Assembly: GCF_002367995.1 (NCBI RefSeq)
Contig: NZ_AP018207.1
Location: forward strand, 7,612,199 to 7,676,198
From: Calothrix brevissima NIES-22
Lineage (GTDB): Bacteria; Cyanobacteriota; Cyanobacteriia; Cyanobacteriales; Nostocaceae
Length of the DNA: 64,000 nt
Reading direction: 5' to 3'
Every line of letters begins with the position of its first letter. Position 1 is the stretch's first letter. The position numbers were made by a program, and so were the translations under genes. This document shows positions 8,736 to 17,847 of this stretch, piece after piece. The notes under the pieces are model-generated. The model was not told the origin of the DNA. It was given only the letters and a program-made list of their open reading frames with translations, and ran no database searches.

Positions 8736-9180
8736 AGAAAAGTTCCAATTTTGAGTATCTAAACACCATAGATATTGTTTGTGATGTAGAAAGGAAGAAC
8801 AATCGTCAGCCAAACTATTCCCTGATATCTGGAGTACGGTTCGGTTAATCAAATATATATTGTTGACGGGCAATACTTAAGCCAAATCTTCTACATCTTT
8901 ATTAATTCTCTTGCCCAGTTTGACAATTTTTTATCCCAACCGTATTACTTGCTACCCTGTTTTCCAACTGTTTCCCAACTAACTTGAAGTTAATAGTAAA
9001 GAATAATTATGAGGAAAATCTGAAGATATTATTTAATTTATCAATTTTTCAGATCGATCGCTAACAACTTAATCTCAAACAATAGAAATGTGACTGTAAC
9101 TTTTGGTTTATTTGGACTACATCAACAATCAAGCTTTACAATACTGAGGATCGACGTTTGAAGGCCAATAGCTAATCATC
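8736..9180. other. Intergenic region between divergent genes
   Basis: AT-rich spacer with no gene that I can support. It should hold promoters for the response regulator (minus) and rqcH (plus). Confidence 0.4.
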
Positions 9181-10899
9181 GTGCAACCAGTAGACTATAC
9201 GACTCTCTCAGCTGCTTGTAGCGAACTCCGCGTTCACTGGCTACCATCCCGGATGGAACAGGTTTTTCAGCGCGATCGCTATACAATTTCCATAGCATTA
9301 CGTACCTTAAAACAACGGGGTTGGCTAGAGATATCTTGGCATCCTCAAGCCGCACGCCTGTGCATTGGTAATCCCCCACCGCGCACGCCGGATACTTTTA
9401 CTTTTAGTCAACAACTGATCCATCAGTTGGGTGGTTTGGCTTTAATCGCCATTGAAGCGATCGCCCCTTGGGAACGTGTGGTAGATTTACAATTTGCCCG
9501 TCGTCCGGGAGAAAGCCCTTTATATCACGTTTACGTGGAAATTATGGGCAAATACAGTAATGTCATTCTTACTGATGCCAGTAACTTAATTATCACTGCC
9601 GCCCATCAAGTTAGTCAACAACAATCTAGCGTCCGTCCGATTCTCACCGGACAAGTTTACGAAACACCACCGAAACTTACAGGCCCGGTTCCTAGTATCA
9701 ACGAACCGCTACAACGTTGGCAAGAGCGAGTGAGTTTAGTCCCCGGTGCGATTAAGCGTCAGTTACTCAAAAGTTATAGTGGTTTGAGTGCATCATTAGT
9801 AGAATCAATGGTGCGCGCGGCAAATTTAGCGCCAGAAGCCAATACTGATGAGTTAACTGCACAAAATTGGCAAGAATTATTTGCTCAATGGCAAGAATGG
9901 TTACAAGCTTTAAAAGCAGAAAAATTTCACCCCGCTTGGACTGCTGATGGTTACACTGTCATGGGTTGGGGTGGAGTGGAAGCAGCTAAGGATATCCAAG
10001 AGTTACTTAACCGTTATTATAGCGATCGCCTGAACGAACAATTATTTGCGCAACTGCGCCATCAACTCAGTCAAAAGCTAAATAATATTTTGGCAAAATT
10101 ACGCCTAAAAGCCAACACCTTTAGCGATCGCTTACAGCAATCGGATCGTGCTGATGAATATCGCCAAAAAGCTGATTTATTAATGGCGCATCTGCAAAAC
10201 TGGGAACCAGGGATGAAAGAAATTATGCTCCCAGATTTTGAAACAGGTACACCAATTGCGATCGCTTTACAACCAGATAAAAATGCTGTACAAAATGCCC
10301 AAGGCTTATATAAGCAACATCAAAAGCTCAAACGGGCGCGCGCAGCAGTAGAACCCTTACTAGCAGAAGTAAATAGCGAAATTGAATATTTAGAACAAGT
10401 AGAAGATGCGATCGCGCAAATAGACAAATATCAGATAGCAGAAGACTTACAAGCCCTAGAAGAAATCCGCGACGAACTCATTGGACAAAAGTATCTTGAA
10501 GATCCAGAATACCGCGATCGCAGTAACAATGAAACCAAAAGCAATTTTCATCGTTACCGCACCCCCAATGGTTTTGAAATCTTAATCGGTCGTAATAATC
10601 GCCAAAATGACCAATTAACCTTTAGAGTAGCTGGGGATTATGATTTATGGTTCCACGCCCAAGAAATTCCTGGTAGTCATGTATTACTGCGCCTAGAACC
10701 CGGTGCTGTTGCTGAAGAAACTGATTTACAATTTACCGCTAACTTAGCCGCTTACTACAGCCGCGCTCGCCAAAGCGACCAAGTACCAGTAGTCTATACA
10801 CAGCCCAAGTATGTCTACAAACCTAAAGGTGCGAAACCAGGAATTGCTATTTACAAACAAGAACGTATTCTTTGGGGTAAACCACAGAATGGTCAATAG
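9181..10899 (+). CDS. rqcH: RqcH/Rqc2 (NFACT) ribosome-associated quality control protein
   Basis: NFACT-family protein, the bacterial homologue of Rqc2/NEMF. RqcH binds obstructed 50S subunits and recruits tRNA-Ala to add Ala tails that mark stalled nascent chains for degradation. Domain order is NFACT-N (about residues 1-200, with FARRPGESPLYHVYVEIMGKYSNVIL), a helical middle region, a long coiled coil (about 370-440, EVNSEIEYLEQVEDAIAQI) and NFACT-R (about 460-560, YRTPNGFEILIGRNNRQND and DLWFHAQEIPGSHVLLR). At 572 aa it has the usual length. Translation begins at GTG (MQPVDYTTLSAACSEL), which matches the family N-terminus. Older annotations call it a fibronectin-binding protein. It is a solitary gene. 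Confidence 0.9.
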   Translation: MQPVDYTTLSAACSELRVHWLPSRMEQVFQRDRYTISIALRTLKQRGWLEISWHPQAARLCIGNPPPRTPDTFTFSQQLIHQLGGLALIAIEAIAPWERVVDLQFARRPGESPLYHVYVEIMGKYSNVILTDASNLIITAAHQVSQQQSSVRPILTGQVYETPPKLTGPVPSINEPLQRWQERVSLVPGAIKRQLLKSYSGLSASLVESMVRAANLAPEANTDELTAQNWQELFAQWQEWLQALKAEKFHPAWTADGYTVMGWGGVEAAKDIQELLNRYYSDRLNEQLFAQLRHQLSQKLNNILAKLRLKANTFSDRLQQSDRADEYRQKADLLMAHLQNWEPGMKEIMLPDFETGTPIAIALQPDKNAVQNAQGLYKQHQKLKRARAAVEPLLAEVNSEIEYLEQVEDAIAQIDKYQIAEDLQALEEIRDELIGQKYLEDPEYRDRSNNETKSNFHRYRTPNGFEILIGRNNRQNDQLTFRVAGDYDLWFHAQEIPGSHVLLRLEPGAVAEETDLQFTANLAAYYSRARQSDQVPVVYTQPKYVYKPKGAKPGIAIYKQERILWGKPQNGQ

Positions 10900-11021
10900 T
10901 CAGTTGTCAGTTGTCAGTTGTCAGTTGTTCTCCTTATAGAAAATAATCGATAGGCACAAAACCCTGTGTCTTCAGACCAGGGATGTAGTGCCAACTTAGA
11001 ATTTATTCTAAGTGACATTTT
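10900..11021. repeat. Short tandem repeat and left-end hairpin of the IS200/IS605 element
   Basis: The 7-mer gtcagtt repeats about four times at 10899-10926. A perfect 9-bp hairpin with a 2-nt loop follows at 10994-11013 (acttagaat / attctaagt); its position beside tnpA fits the subterminal left-end hairpin bound by Y1 transposases. Confidence 0.6.
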
Positions 11022-11423
11022 CTATTTGTGGTGTGGGTCTTCAATATATTTCTTGATTACTGCCGCGCTAACATTTCCGGCAGTTGAATAAAAATAGCTA
11101 TTTGTCCACATACTAGGCATCTTTTTTAAATCTGCAAACTCGCTTCTAAGCAGATAAGATGACCTACCCTTAAAGAATTTAACTATTTGATTAATAGCGT
11201 AAGTTGGTTGATATTCCACAAATAAATGTATGTGGTCTGGTGCTATTTCCAGTGCCAGAATATCCCAATCTTTTTCTTTTGCTAAATCATAAAATATCTG
11301 TCTTACTCGTTTGGCAACTTCACCCACTAATACTTTACGTCTACGTTTAGGAATCCATACCAGATGAACGACAGCGTTACCTACAGAATGGTTGTTGTGC
11401 CTGGGTTCTAGCGAATTAGTCAT
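11022..11423 (-). CDS. tnpA: IS200/IS605 TnpA (Y1 transposase)
   Basis: HUH-type single-strand transposase. It has the metal-binding HUH motif (PDHIHLFVEY) and the downstream catalytic Tyr region (WTNSYFYSTAGNVSAAVIKKYIE). At 133 aa it has the expected length for a Y1 transposase. It cleaves and rejoins the hairpin-marked element ends as a dimer. The start at 11423 (MTNSLEPRHN) is a plausible ATG. It is divergent from tnpB with an 87-bp gap that must hold both promoters. Nothing suggests inactivation. Confidence 0.92.
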   Translation of the reverse strand: MTNSLEPRHNNHSVGNAVVHLVWIPKRRRKVLVGEVAKRVRQIFYDLAKEKDWDILALEIAPDHIHLFVEYQPTYAINQIVKFFKGRSSYLLRSEFADLKKMPSMWTNSYFYSTAGNVSAAVIKKYIEDPHHK

Positions 11424-11510
11424 GTTGTTTGCTCAGAACTATTGACATTTAAATAATAACTCGCTACTATATTTACAGTCAAGAAATTAAACCAAGGAGG
11501 TGATTAAGTA

Positions 11511-12725
11511 ATGCTGGTTTTAGAGTACAAAGTTAAAGGTAAAAAACATCAATACGATGCAATTAATGAAGCTATCCGTACAACTCAATTCATCAGAAAT
11601 AAAGCTATTCGCTATTGGATGGATGCACCCAAGGAAGCTAAAGTTAATAAAATTGCTTTAAATAATTACTCAACAGCATTGCGGAAAAAATTTAAATTTG
11701 TTGAGGAATTAAACTCAATGGCTTGTCAGTCTGCTACTGAAAGAGCATGGTTAGCCATTGACAGGTTTTACCAGAATTGCAAGAAGAAAGTATCAGGTAA
11801 AAAAGGATATCCCAGGTTCCAAAAAGATAACCGTTCGGTTGAGTATAAAACCTCTGGATGGTCATTAAACCAAGTTAAAAGACGCATCACTTTTACTGAT
11901 AAAAAAGGTATTGGTGAGGTTAAATTACTCGGTAAATGGGATATACAAACTTACCCTGTTAAGCAAATTAAGCGTGTTAGGCTACTTAAAAAAGCTGATG
12001 GTTACTATTGTCAATTCTGCATTGATACTGATGTCAAATTTGAATCTAGAATTGATGATGGTGAGATAGGTTTAGATGTCGGCTTAGAGTTTTTCTACTC
12101 AGATTCCAACGGTAATCATGAGGAGAATCCTAGATTTTTACGCAAAGCTGAAAAAGCGATTAAACACGCTCAACGCCAAATTTACAAAAAAGAAAAAGGT
12201 AAAAATCAACGCCGGAAAGCTAGACAGCGATATGCACGGAAGCATTTAAAAGTAAGTAGGCAACGGAAAGAACACGCCCTTGAATTAGCGCGTAACGTAT
12301 GCAAAGCTAACGCTTTAGTAGCCTATGAAGATTTAAATGTTAAAGGCATGGTAAAAAATCATTGTCTAGCCAAGAGTATTAATGATGCTTCTTGGTCACT
12401 GTTCCGTCGTTGGTTAGAATATTTTGCAGCTAAATTTAATTCTCAAGTTGTTGCCGTCAATCCTAGAATGACATCTCAAAAATGCTCTGATTGCGGAACA
12501 ATTGTTAAAAAATCTCTTTCAACTCGTAGCCATAAATGTGAATGTGGTTGCGAGCTTCAAAGAGATGTTAATGCTGCAATAAATATTTTAAATCTTGCAA
12601 AAGCTAGGGTAGGGCATACCCGAAGTAACTCTTCAGGAGTTGGAATCACTACGCTAGTTGGTGTAAACCTGCTAGAGCAAATTCTAACGGTGAATGAAGA
12701 ATCCCCCGACTTTACGACTAAGTGA
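11511..12725 (+). CDS. tnpB: TnpB, RNA-guided endonuclease of IS200/IS605
   Basis: TnpB-family nuclease, the ancestor-type of Cas12. It cuts DNA guided by an omega RNA made from the element's right end and so helps retain the element. It has an N-terminal helical/OB part, the RuvC-I Asp in EIGLDVGLEFF, the RuvC-II Glu in LVAYEDLNVKGM, a zinc ribbon (CSDCG...CECG) and the RuvC-III Asp in QRDVNAAINIL. All catalytic residues are present, and 404 aa is full length. The start ATG follows GGAGG at about eight bases. The stop codon lies inside the right-end hairpin, so the 3' coding end overlaps the omega RNA scaffold. Confidence 0.93.
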   Translation: MLVLEYKVKGKKHQYDAINEAIRTTQFIRNKAIRYWMDAPKEAKVNKIALNNYSTALRKKFKFVEELNSMACQSATERAWLAIDRFYQNCKKKVSGKKGYPRFQKDNRSVEYKTSGWSLNQVKRRITFTDKKGIGEVKLLGKWDIQTYPVKQIKRVRLLKKADGYYCQFCIDTDVKFESRIDDGEIGLDVGLEFFYSDSNGNHEENPRFLRKAEKAIKHAQRQIYKKEKGKNQRRKARQRYARKHLKVSRQRKEHALELARNVCKANALVAYEDLNVKGMVKNHCLAKSINDASWSLFRRWLEYFAAKFNSQVVAVNPRMTSQKCSDCGTIVKKSLSTRSHKCECGCELQRDVNAAINILNLAKARVGHTRSNSSGVGITTLVGVNLLEQILTVNEESPDFTTK

Positions 12726-12760
12726 GCGAAGCGATACTTAGTCAGTCGGGGGAGTGTCAA
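12620..12760 (+). ncRNA. Probable omega RNA (reRNA) scaffold at the tnpB 3' end
   Basis: In IS200/IS605 elements the guide RNA scaffold spans the tnpB 3' end and right end, with the guide just outside the element. Here a two-level hairpin (outer arms tcccccgact 12702-12711 / agtcggggga 12744-12753; inner arms gactaagt 12716-12723 / acttagtc 12736-12743) sits exactly there. The 5' limit is a guess. Confidence 0.4.
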
Positions 12761-12790
12761 CCTCTCATTTTGATAAAAATGTACTAAATT

Positions 12791-12836
12791 ATGCTGCCAG
12801 ATAGAGGTAAGAAATTGAAGGCAGCATCTTTTTTTT
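12791..12836 (+). terminator. Rho-independent terminator downstream of tnpB
   Basis: Perfect 8-bp stem (atgctgcc / ggcagcat) with a 21-nt loop, then c and eight T. Confidence 0.65.
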
Positions 12837-12880
12837 GTAAATTTTTACTAAAAAACTGTGTTGACTGCTACAATATTGTT

Positions 12881-12992
12881 AAGAAAAGTTGCCCGTCGTA
12901 TTTTGGGAACGCGCAACTTGGTTTTAACTCTATTGAGAAGACAACGCGGAAAATATTTGTGAGACCAGCTGTGGGAGGCTGGTCATTTTTTT
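12881..12992 (+). ncRNA. Candidate small non-coding RNA
   Basis: An extended -10 box (tgcTACAAT, 12866-12874) would start a transcript near 12881. The transcript would hold a hairpin with a 7-bp stem (aagttgc 12886-12892 / gcaactt 12913-12919) and end in a strong terminator (gaccagc / gctggtc, 12963-12984, then seven T). The implied length is about 112 nt. A separate terminator upstream (12791-12836) isolates it from tnpB. No convincing ORF lies inside. I cannot match it to a named cyanobacterial sRNA family. Confidence 0.45.
12963..12992 (+). terminator. Strong Rho-independent terminator (3' end of sRNA candidate)
   Basis: Seven-bp GC-rich stem gaccagc / gctggtc, 8-nt loop, followed by A and seven T. 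No coding gene ends nearby on this strand, so it implies a non-coding transcript. Confidence 0.75.
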
Positions 12993-13584
12993 GACTGATA
13001 TTGAGCGATAATATTCACTTGCTACTAACGATACTATTCTTATTAGTTAATGTAGCGTCTGCTTACTGGAGTAGCTATCACAGACTATTGCTATAACTAC
13101 TGCACTTCAACAGATATGGTAAATAATCAACTGCCTACTAAGGCTGATTGCATCATCCACTACCAGTATTTTCCGCAAATTTTTTATACTATCTCAGTTA
13201 CATTTACTAGATGATACATATCAAGTTTTGCTGAGAAGTTTTAGCCCTACTAGATTTTACTGAAATATTAGTTAAATGCAAAATAAATGAATACGCTTTA
13301 TTGATTTATCTGCATATAAATACTGAACAAAATTGAATACTTATACATGGAAAACTGTTTTTCAATAAGCGCTTAATTCTATCTTTAGAGTCACTGCAAT
13401 AAAATATTTTTTCGGTTAAAAATATTGCTTTACTCTACACAATTCTTAGCTTTATATGTCATCTTATACATAAGAAACGGGCGAAATCACGCTCTGTCTA
13501 AACTTTTTAACAGCAACAGACACATGAGGTGAGATAAAGCCTTGAGATTAAAAGATAAACAACGGTAATTTGGGGTAACAAAAC

Positions 13585-13609
13585 AAGCCCAGCCATTATG
13601 GCTGGGTTT
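13585..13609. terminator. Hairpin, probable terminator of the porin gene (minus), possibly bidirectional
   Basis: Stem cccagcca / tggctggg (13588-13595 / 13599-13606), extended by AAG/TTT pairs, with a TTA loop. T-rich sequence follows on both strands. It lies about 180 bp after the porin stop. Confidence 0.6.
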
Positions 13610-13787
13610 TACTTTATAAGGTCATTTTTATACTAAACTGCAATCTAAAACGTAACATTTAAACCCATACAAGGGCGGGGAAAACCCACCCCTACCAAAA
13701 TCTTAATTACCTTTAGACGCGGATTGGTATCATTGTACAGACGCGATTAATCGCGTCTCTAACAATTGACTTGACTGTTGACTGTGG

Positions 13788-15425
13788 TTAAAAACTAAAT
13801 GTAGTTCTTAAAGCACCAATGACAACATCATCATTGTTTTCGTTGTGATCTGGTGCTGTTAACCAAATCACTCCTGGTGTAATGGTGATATTGTCGCTTA
13901 ATTTGTACTGATAGAATGCTTCAATGTGATATGAGGTATCTTGGTCTTTAGGAAGTTGGCTAATGCTGGAACTGGTAACTTTTGGTTCCATACCCAAGAT
14001 AATACCCGCTAAGTTACCTGGTTTACCTAAGTCGGGAAAGCCAAGAGTAACAGCATAATTCCAGATGTCAACATCGCCAGTATCAACTAAGCCATCAGCG
14101 CTGGATAAGCTCCGAACGTTACTGTATCCTACCCAACCACCAAGGACAAATTTCTGGCTAATTGCAAAGGATGCTTGGATACCGTAGGAATTACTCGAAG
14201 TCGGGATGGAAGTGGCTTCTTCACTTCCGGTTATACCTTGAACAACCCCACCTAAAAACGAGCCTACGTTAGCTCTGTTGCTACCTGTAGCCAATTCCTG
14301 ATTGTAAGCATTAATGTAGGTGAAGGCAACTTTTAGGCGATCGCTAGGTTTAAAGGTAAGCTGGGCTAAAGCACCATACCCACCATTAAACAAACCATTC
14401 CCCGCACTAGGATCGTTATTGGAATTAGCCAAATATCCCAAACTCAGTGCCAATTTGTCGCTAAAATCATAATTGACGCCTAAACCAGCACCATCCATCT
14501 GATAATAAATCGGGTTGCGCGTCCCAAAGGTAGATAAAGCGCCAAAGCTACCATCGCCGTCAAACAAGTTTACAGTATCTGTAATATCATCTGCTGCACC
14601 AGCATTAGCCAGAGCAATTACTTGGAGTTTTTCACCAACCGGGAATTGATAATATAGTGCATCAATAAATGCTTCATTCGTACCATCTTCGCCAGCAAAG
14701 GATAAGTTACCTTCTGGCGTGCCAATGTTAGGGCTAAGGATATTATTCATTTGGATTCTGGTGAATAATGTATCTTTACCCGTAAAACTGGTGACTAATT
14801 CAACCCTTGCCCTGGCTCCAAGAGTGGTATTCTTGTCTGTAATTTCTGCACCGTTAACTTGTTTGCCTGAGAAAACATCGCTGATGACGGCGACAACTTC
14901 ACCTTGCAGTTTGGTTGTGGTAGAAAATTGATTAGCTTCTAACTCTGCTGTTTTTGCTTCTAAACCATCGACTCGTCCCCGTAATGTCGCCAATTCTGCT
15001 GCGAAACTTTCTTGTAATCTTTGCAGTGTGGCTAAATCTTCTTTGGTAACTAAGTCAGCTGTTGCAGTTGCAATCAGTTCGTTAACACGGTTGAGACAAG
15101 CATTCAAACCAGCTGCAAATTCATATCTTGTCATGGCGCGGTTACCCCGGAATGTTCCACTGGGATAACCTGCAATACAGCCATAACGCTCTACCAACGA
15201 TTGCAATGCTTGAAACGCCCAATCTGTAGGCTGTACATCTGATAGTTGAGATACGGAGGTAACTTGAGACATTCCTTGTTGTTGCATAGAATTCTCAGTT
15301 TCTTGTTCCCCATCAGCTGCAACAATTGTTTGACTAATTTCTCCAGCAATTGCTGCTGTGCTTAAAAACAGCATAGCACTGCTAACTGCAGAACTAGTCA
15401 GCAGCGACTTCCATATTTTACGCAT
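13788..15425 (-). CDS. Cyanobacterial porin with SLH domain (OprB-type, iron-uptake porin family)
   Basis: Outer-membrane porin typical of cyanobacteria. A signal peptide (residues about 1-27, LLTSSAVSSAMLFLSTAAIA) is followed by an SLH domain (about 60-118, DVQPTDWAFQALQSLVERYG..) that binds the peptidoglycan-linked polymer, then a coiled-coil segment (about 125-170, LATLRGRVDGLEAKTAELEAN) and an OprB-like beta-barrel ending in Phe (ALRTTFSF), the usual barrel-assembly signal. These porins pass small solutes and inorganic ions. It is divergent from znuA across a 271-bp region with Zur-box-like sites, so a role in metal entry is plausible but inferred. Confidence 0.9.
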   Translation of the reverse strand: MRKIWKSLLTSSAVSSAMLFLSTAAIAGEISQTIVAADGEQETENSMQQQGMSQVTSVSQLSDVQPTDWAFQALQSLVERYGCIAGYPSGTFRGNRAMTRYEFAAGLNACLNRVNELIATATADLVTKEDLATLQRLQESFAAELATLRGRVDGLEAKTAELEANQFSTTTKLQGEVVAVISDVFSGKQVNGAEITDKNTTLGARARVELVTSFTGKDTLFTRIQMNNILSPNIGTPEGNLSFAGEDGTNEAFIDALYYQFPVGEKLQVIALANAGAADDITDTVNLFDGDGSFGALSTFGTRNPIYYQMDGAGLGVNYDFSDKLALSLGYLANSNNDPSAGNGLFNGGYGALAQLTFKPSDRLKVAFTYINAYNQELATGSNRANVGSFLGGVVQGITGSEEATSIPTSSNSYGIQASFAISQKFVLGGWVGYSNVRSLSSADGLVDTGDVDIWNYAVTLGFPDLGKPGNLAGIILGMEPKVTSSSISQLPKDQDTSYHIEAFYQYKLSDNITITPGVIWLTAPDHNENNDDVVIGALRTTFSF

Positions 15426-15592
15426 CTTTTGTCCTCACACCTAATGAGATTAACTCTCTATACTACCTAGTCCTTAAACCAGACTTATTAAAAACTATTG
15501 TCAATATATTATCAGGAGCCAAGCTTTTTTTGCAGAAGATTCAGTCAGGAAATCATCATTGATCAAATTACACACATGTAATTGCATGAGAA

Positions 15593-15607
15593 TGAGAATT
15601 ATTATAA
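15593..15607. promoter_or_regulatory. Putative Zur box
   Basis: tgagaattattataa is close to the cyanobacterial Zur 7-1-7 palindrome (tgataatnattatca), differing at two of the fourteen defined positions. It lies 90 bp upstream of the znuA GTG and in the region shared with the divergent porin. Known for the family: Zur represses zinc importers when zinc is sufficient. Binding here is inferred. Confidence 0.55.
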
Positions 15608-15621
15608 TATAGTATTTATAA

Positions 15622-15636
15622 TGGATATCATTATCG
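15622..15636. promoter_or_regulatory. Second, weaker Zur-box-like site
   Basis: tggatatcattatcg keeps the right half of the Zur palindrome (attatc) but a poor left half. It lies between the first site and znuA. Confidence 0.3.
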
Positions 15637-15696
15637 ATCGTTGTCAAAAAACTTTTGACGAAGACAGCGCCAGACAAATCTGGAGGGGAAAAAACT

Positions 15697-16680
15697 GTGG
15701 TTCGCACTGGTATAGAACCGAAAAACGGCAGGAGAAGAAGTGGTATTCTGCCTTTAATTGCACTGCTGATATTATCAAGTTTTGGTTGTAACCAATCGCC
15801 CACAGATAAAAAAGCAGTATCTCAAGAACAACCATCGGCGAAAAAAACCAAAATAGTAACGACATTTTTACCGATTTATTGGTTTACAAAAGCAGTAGCT
15901 GGGGATGTAGCAGAAGTAGAAATTTTAGTACCGCCAGGTACGGAGGTACACGAGTATCAAGCAAAACCAGAAAATGTGAAAGCGATCGCCACTGCGAATA
16001 TACTGGTAAAAAACGGTTTGGGTTTGGAAGGATTTCTTGAAGAAACAGTCAAAAATGCCCAAAATCCCAAACTAATTGAAATCGATACCAGTAAAGGTAT
16101 TAAACCAGTAGAAGCAATTTCACCTGTTGTCAAAACTAGTAAAGAAGAAAAAGACCACAACCACGAACATACTAGTGGTAATCCGCATATTTGGCTCGAT
16201 CCTGTAATGGCGAAACAACAGGTAATCAATATTCGTGATGGATTGATAGCAGCCGATCCGCAAAATAAAGCGACCTATGAAGCTAATAGTGCAGCTTATA
16301 TTCAAAAATTAGATCAATTAAATAGCGAATTTCAGCAGACTTTGCAGAAATATCCTAACTGCACCTTTGTCACCTTTCATGATGCTTATCCCTACCTAGC
16401 TCAACGTTATAAACTCAAGCAAGTTGCTGTAGTCGAGATTCCTGAAGATCAACTCTCACCCACAGATGTGCAAAATGCAGTCAACGCGGTAAAGAAATAT
16501 CAAGTAAAAGCTTTGTTTACTGAACCAGGAACAGATAACAAATTGCTCAAAAGTCTCTCCCAAGATTTGAAGTTAAATTTACAAACATTAGATTCCTTGG
16601 AAAATGGCGAAACAGATCCGCAGCATTATTTCCAAGGGATGAAAGCAAATTTACAAACCTTGGAAGCCGCTTGCAAGTAA
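15697..16680 (+). CDS. znuA: Zinc ABC transporter substrate-binding lipoprotein (ZnuA-like)
   Basis: Cluster A-I (cluster 9) metal-binding protein. It starts at GTG 15697, chosen because GGAGGGG lies eight bases upstream. A lipoprotein signal follows (ILPLIALLILSSFGC, with the lipobox Cys about residue 33). Probable ligand residues are the His in GTEVHEYQ, the His in NPHIWLDP, the His in FVTFHDAYPYLAQRY and an acidic residue in FTEPGTD. A short His/acid loop (KDHNHEH) between the first two ligands is typical of zinc rather than manganese proteins. It captures zinc in the periplasm and hands it to ZnuB. First gene of znuA-znuC-znuB, downstream of putative Zur boxes. Confidence 0.88.
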   Translation: MVRTGIEPKNGRRRSGILPLIALLILSSFGCNQSPTDKKAVSQEQPSAKKTKIVTTFLPIYWFTKAVAGDVAEVEILVPPGTEVHEYQAKPENVKAIATANILVKNGLGLEGFLEETVKNAQNPKLIEIDTSKGIKPVEAISPVVKTSKEEKDHNHEHTSGNPHIWLDPVMAKQQVINIRDGLIAADPQNKATYEANSAAYIQKLDQLNSEFQQTLQKYPNCTFVTFHDAYPYLAQRYKLKQVAVVEIPEDQLSPTDVQNAVNAVKKYQVKALFTEPGTDNKLLKSLSQDLKLNLQTLDSLENGETDPQHYFQGMKANLQTLEAACK

Positions 16681-16849
16681 CTAGAAATAGCCAATTTTTA
16701 AGATGCAAAAGTCAATAAGCAATGGATGATAAAAATCATCTTGACTTATTTATGAAGTGCGCTTAATTGCTGGTGTATCCTTATTTAGCAATCATCAATT
16801 GTCACTGTCAATATTTCCAACAACCAAGAAATTAAATTAAATAACCGAT

Positions 16850-17647
16850 ATGATTAATGAGCAAAAAATGAATTTACCTATTTTAAAAGTAGAAGGATTA
16901 ACCGTATATCAAGGAAATTACCTAGCACTACGAGATGTTTCTTTTGAATTATTACCAGGAACAGATACAGCTATAGTAGGGCCGAATGGAGCAGGTAAAA
17001 GTACTTTAGTTAAAGCTATTTTAGAATTAATTCCCCACAATAGCGGCAAAATTGAAATATTTGGCAGAAAAGTGAAAAACTTAGGTAATTTACGCCATTT
17101 ATTGGGTTACATGCCCCAAAATTTTATTTTTGACCGCAGCTTTCCCATTTCAGTGAAAGAACTAGTAGAGCTAGGATGGGAGAAAATGACTAATAAAAAC
17201 CAATCCAGAGGTTCTTTCTGGAAAAATATATTCAGACAAGACAGGGAAAAATCACTAGCAGTAGAGCAAGCTTTAGTAAGGTGTGACGCTTATCATTTAA
17301 GAAATCAAGCTATTGGCACTCTCAGTGGTGGTCAACTTAAACGGGTATTATTAGCTTACTGTTTGGTTACACCACGCAAACTTTTAGTATTAGACGAAGC
17401 CTTTGCTGGGGTAGATATGCAAGGTGCTGCTGATTTTTATCAGTTGTTAAACGAGTTAAAGCAGCAGGAAGGGTGGACAATATTGCAGGTTTCCCATGAT
17501 ATTGATATGGTAAGCCATCATTGCGATCGCGTTCTTTGTCTCAACCAAACCGTTGTATGTACTGGTAAACCAGAAATAGCGCTTTCACCACAAAACCTAT
17601 TAGCAACCTATGGGCCTGGTTTTAGCCGTTATCAACATCATCATTAA
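16850..17647 (+). CDS. znuC: Zinc ABC transporter ATP-binding protein (ZnuC-like)
   Basis: ABC ATPase with Walker A GPNGAGKST, the Q-loop in GYMPQNF, signature LSGGQLKR, Walker B LLVLDEAF (LVLDEAFAGVD) and the H-loop in VSHDIDMV. Full-length at 265 aa, with the family C-terminus (YGPGFSRYQHHH). The His-rich tail is notable for a metal transporter. It powers metal import through the permease encoded 200 bp downstream. It is 169 bp from znuA on the same strand, so the three genes probably form one transcription unit. The start at MINEQKMNLP could instead be the second Met. Confidence 0.9.
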   Translation: MINEQKMNLPILKVEGLTVYQGNYLALRDVSFELLPGTDTAIVGPNGAGKSTLVKAILELIPHNSGKIEIFGRKVKNLGNLRHLLGYMPQNFIFDRSFPISVKELVELGWEKMTNKNQSRGSFWKNIFRQDREKSLAVEQALVRCDAYHLRNQAIGTLSGGQLKRVLLAYCLVTPRKLLVLDEAFAGVDMQGAADFYQLLNELKQQEGWTILQVSHDIDMVSHHCDRVLCLNQTVVCTGKPEIALSPQNLLATYGPGFSRYQHHH

Positions 17648-17847
17648 GCAATTCAAAACTTGTACTGAGAGCTTCGTGAAGTATTCAAAAATAAATTACC
17701 TAAATATAGGTAGGAGACTTTAACAAGTTGTAACGTACCTTATGCCTGTGCAAATTTTAATTTATTTTGGTTGGGCTAGCTAATTTAAGGGAAAATTAGC
17801 GAATGATTTGTGATAAATAAAAGGCTAATCAGTTAAAAAGCTTACAC

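Larger units (their letters stand above)
10930..12760. mobile_element. IS200/IS605-family insertion sequence, both genes intact
   Basis: Divergent tnpA (minus) and tnpB (plus) bounded by subterminal hairpins: 10994-11013 on the left and the two-level hairpin 12702-12753 on the right. Such elements transpose as single-stranded circles and leave no target duplication. The exact ends cannot be fixed from one copy, and the outer coordinates are estimates. Both ORFs keep their catalytic motifs, so the element may be active. Confidence 0.8.
12726..13787. other. Long intergenic region with three hairpins and a small-RNA candidate
   Basis: No protein gene is supported. It holds a terminator at 12791-12836, an sRNA candidate at 12881-12992 with its own terminator, and a hairpin at 13585-13609. 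The remainder (about 13000-13560) is AT-rich, with no open frame of note. The 67-codon frame at 12791-12994 runs across both terminators and is probably not real. Confidence 0.5.

Noticed and set aside
12791-12994. 67-codon plus-strand ORF
   Set aside because: It starts inside one terminator stem and ends across another; the translation has no protein-like pattern. The non-coding RNA reading explains the sequence better.
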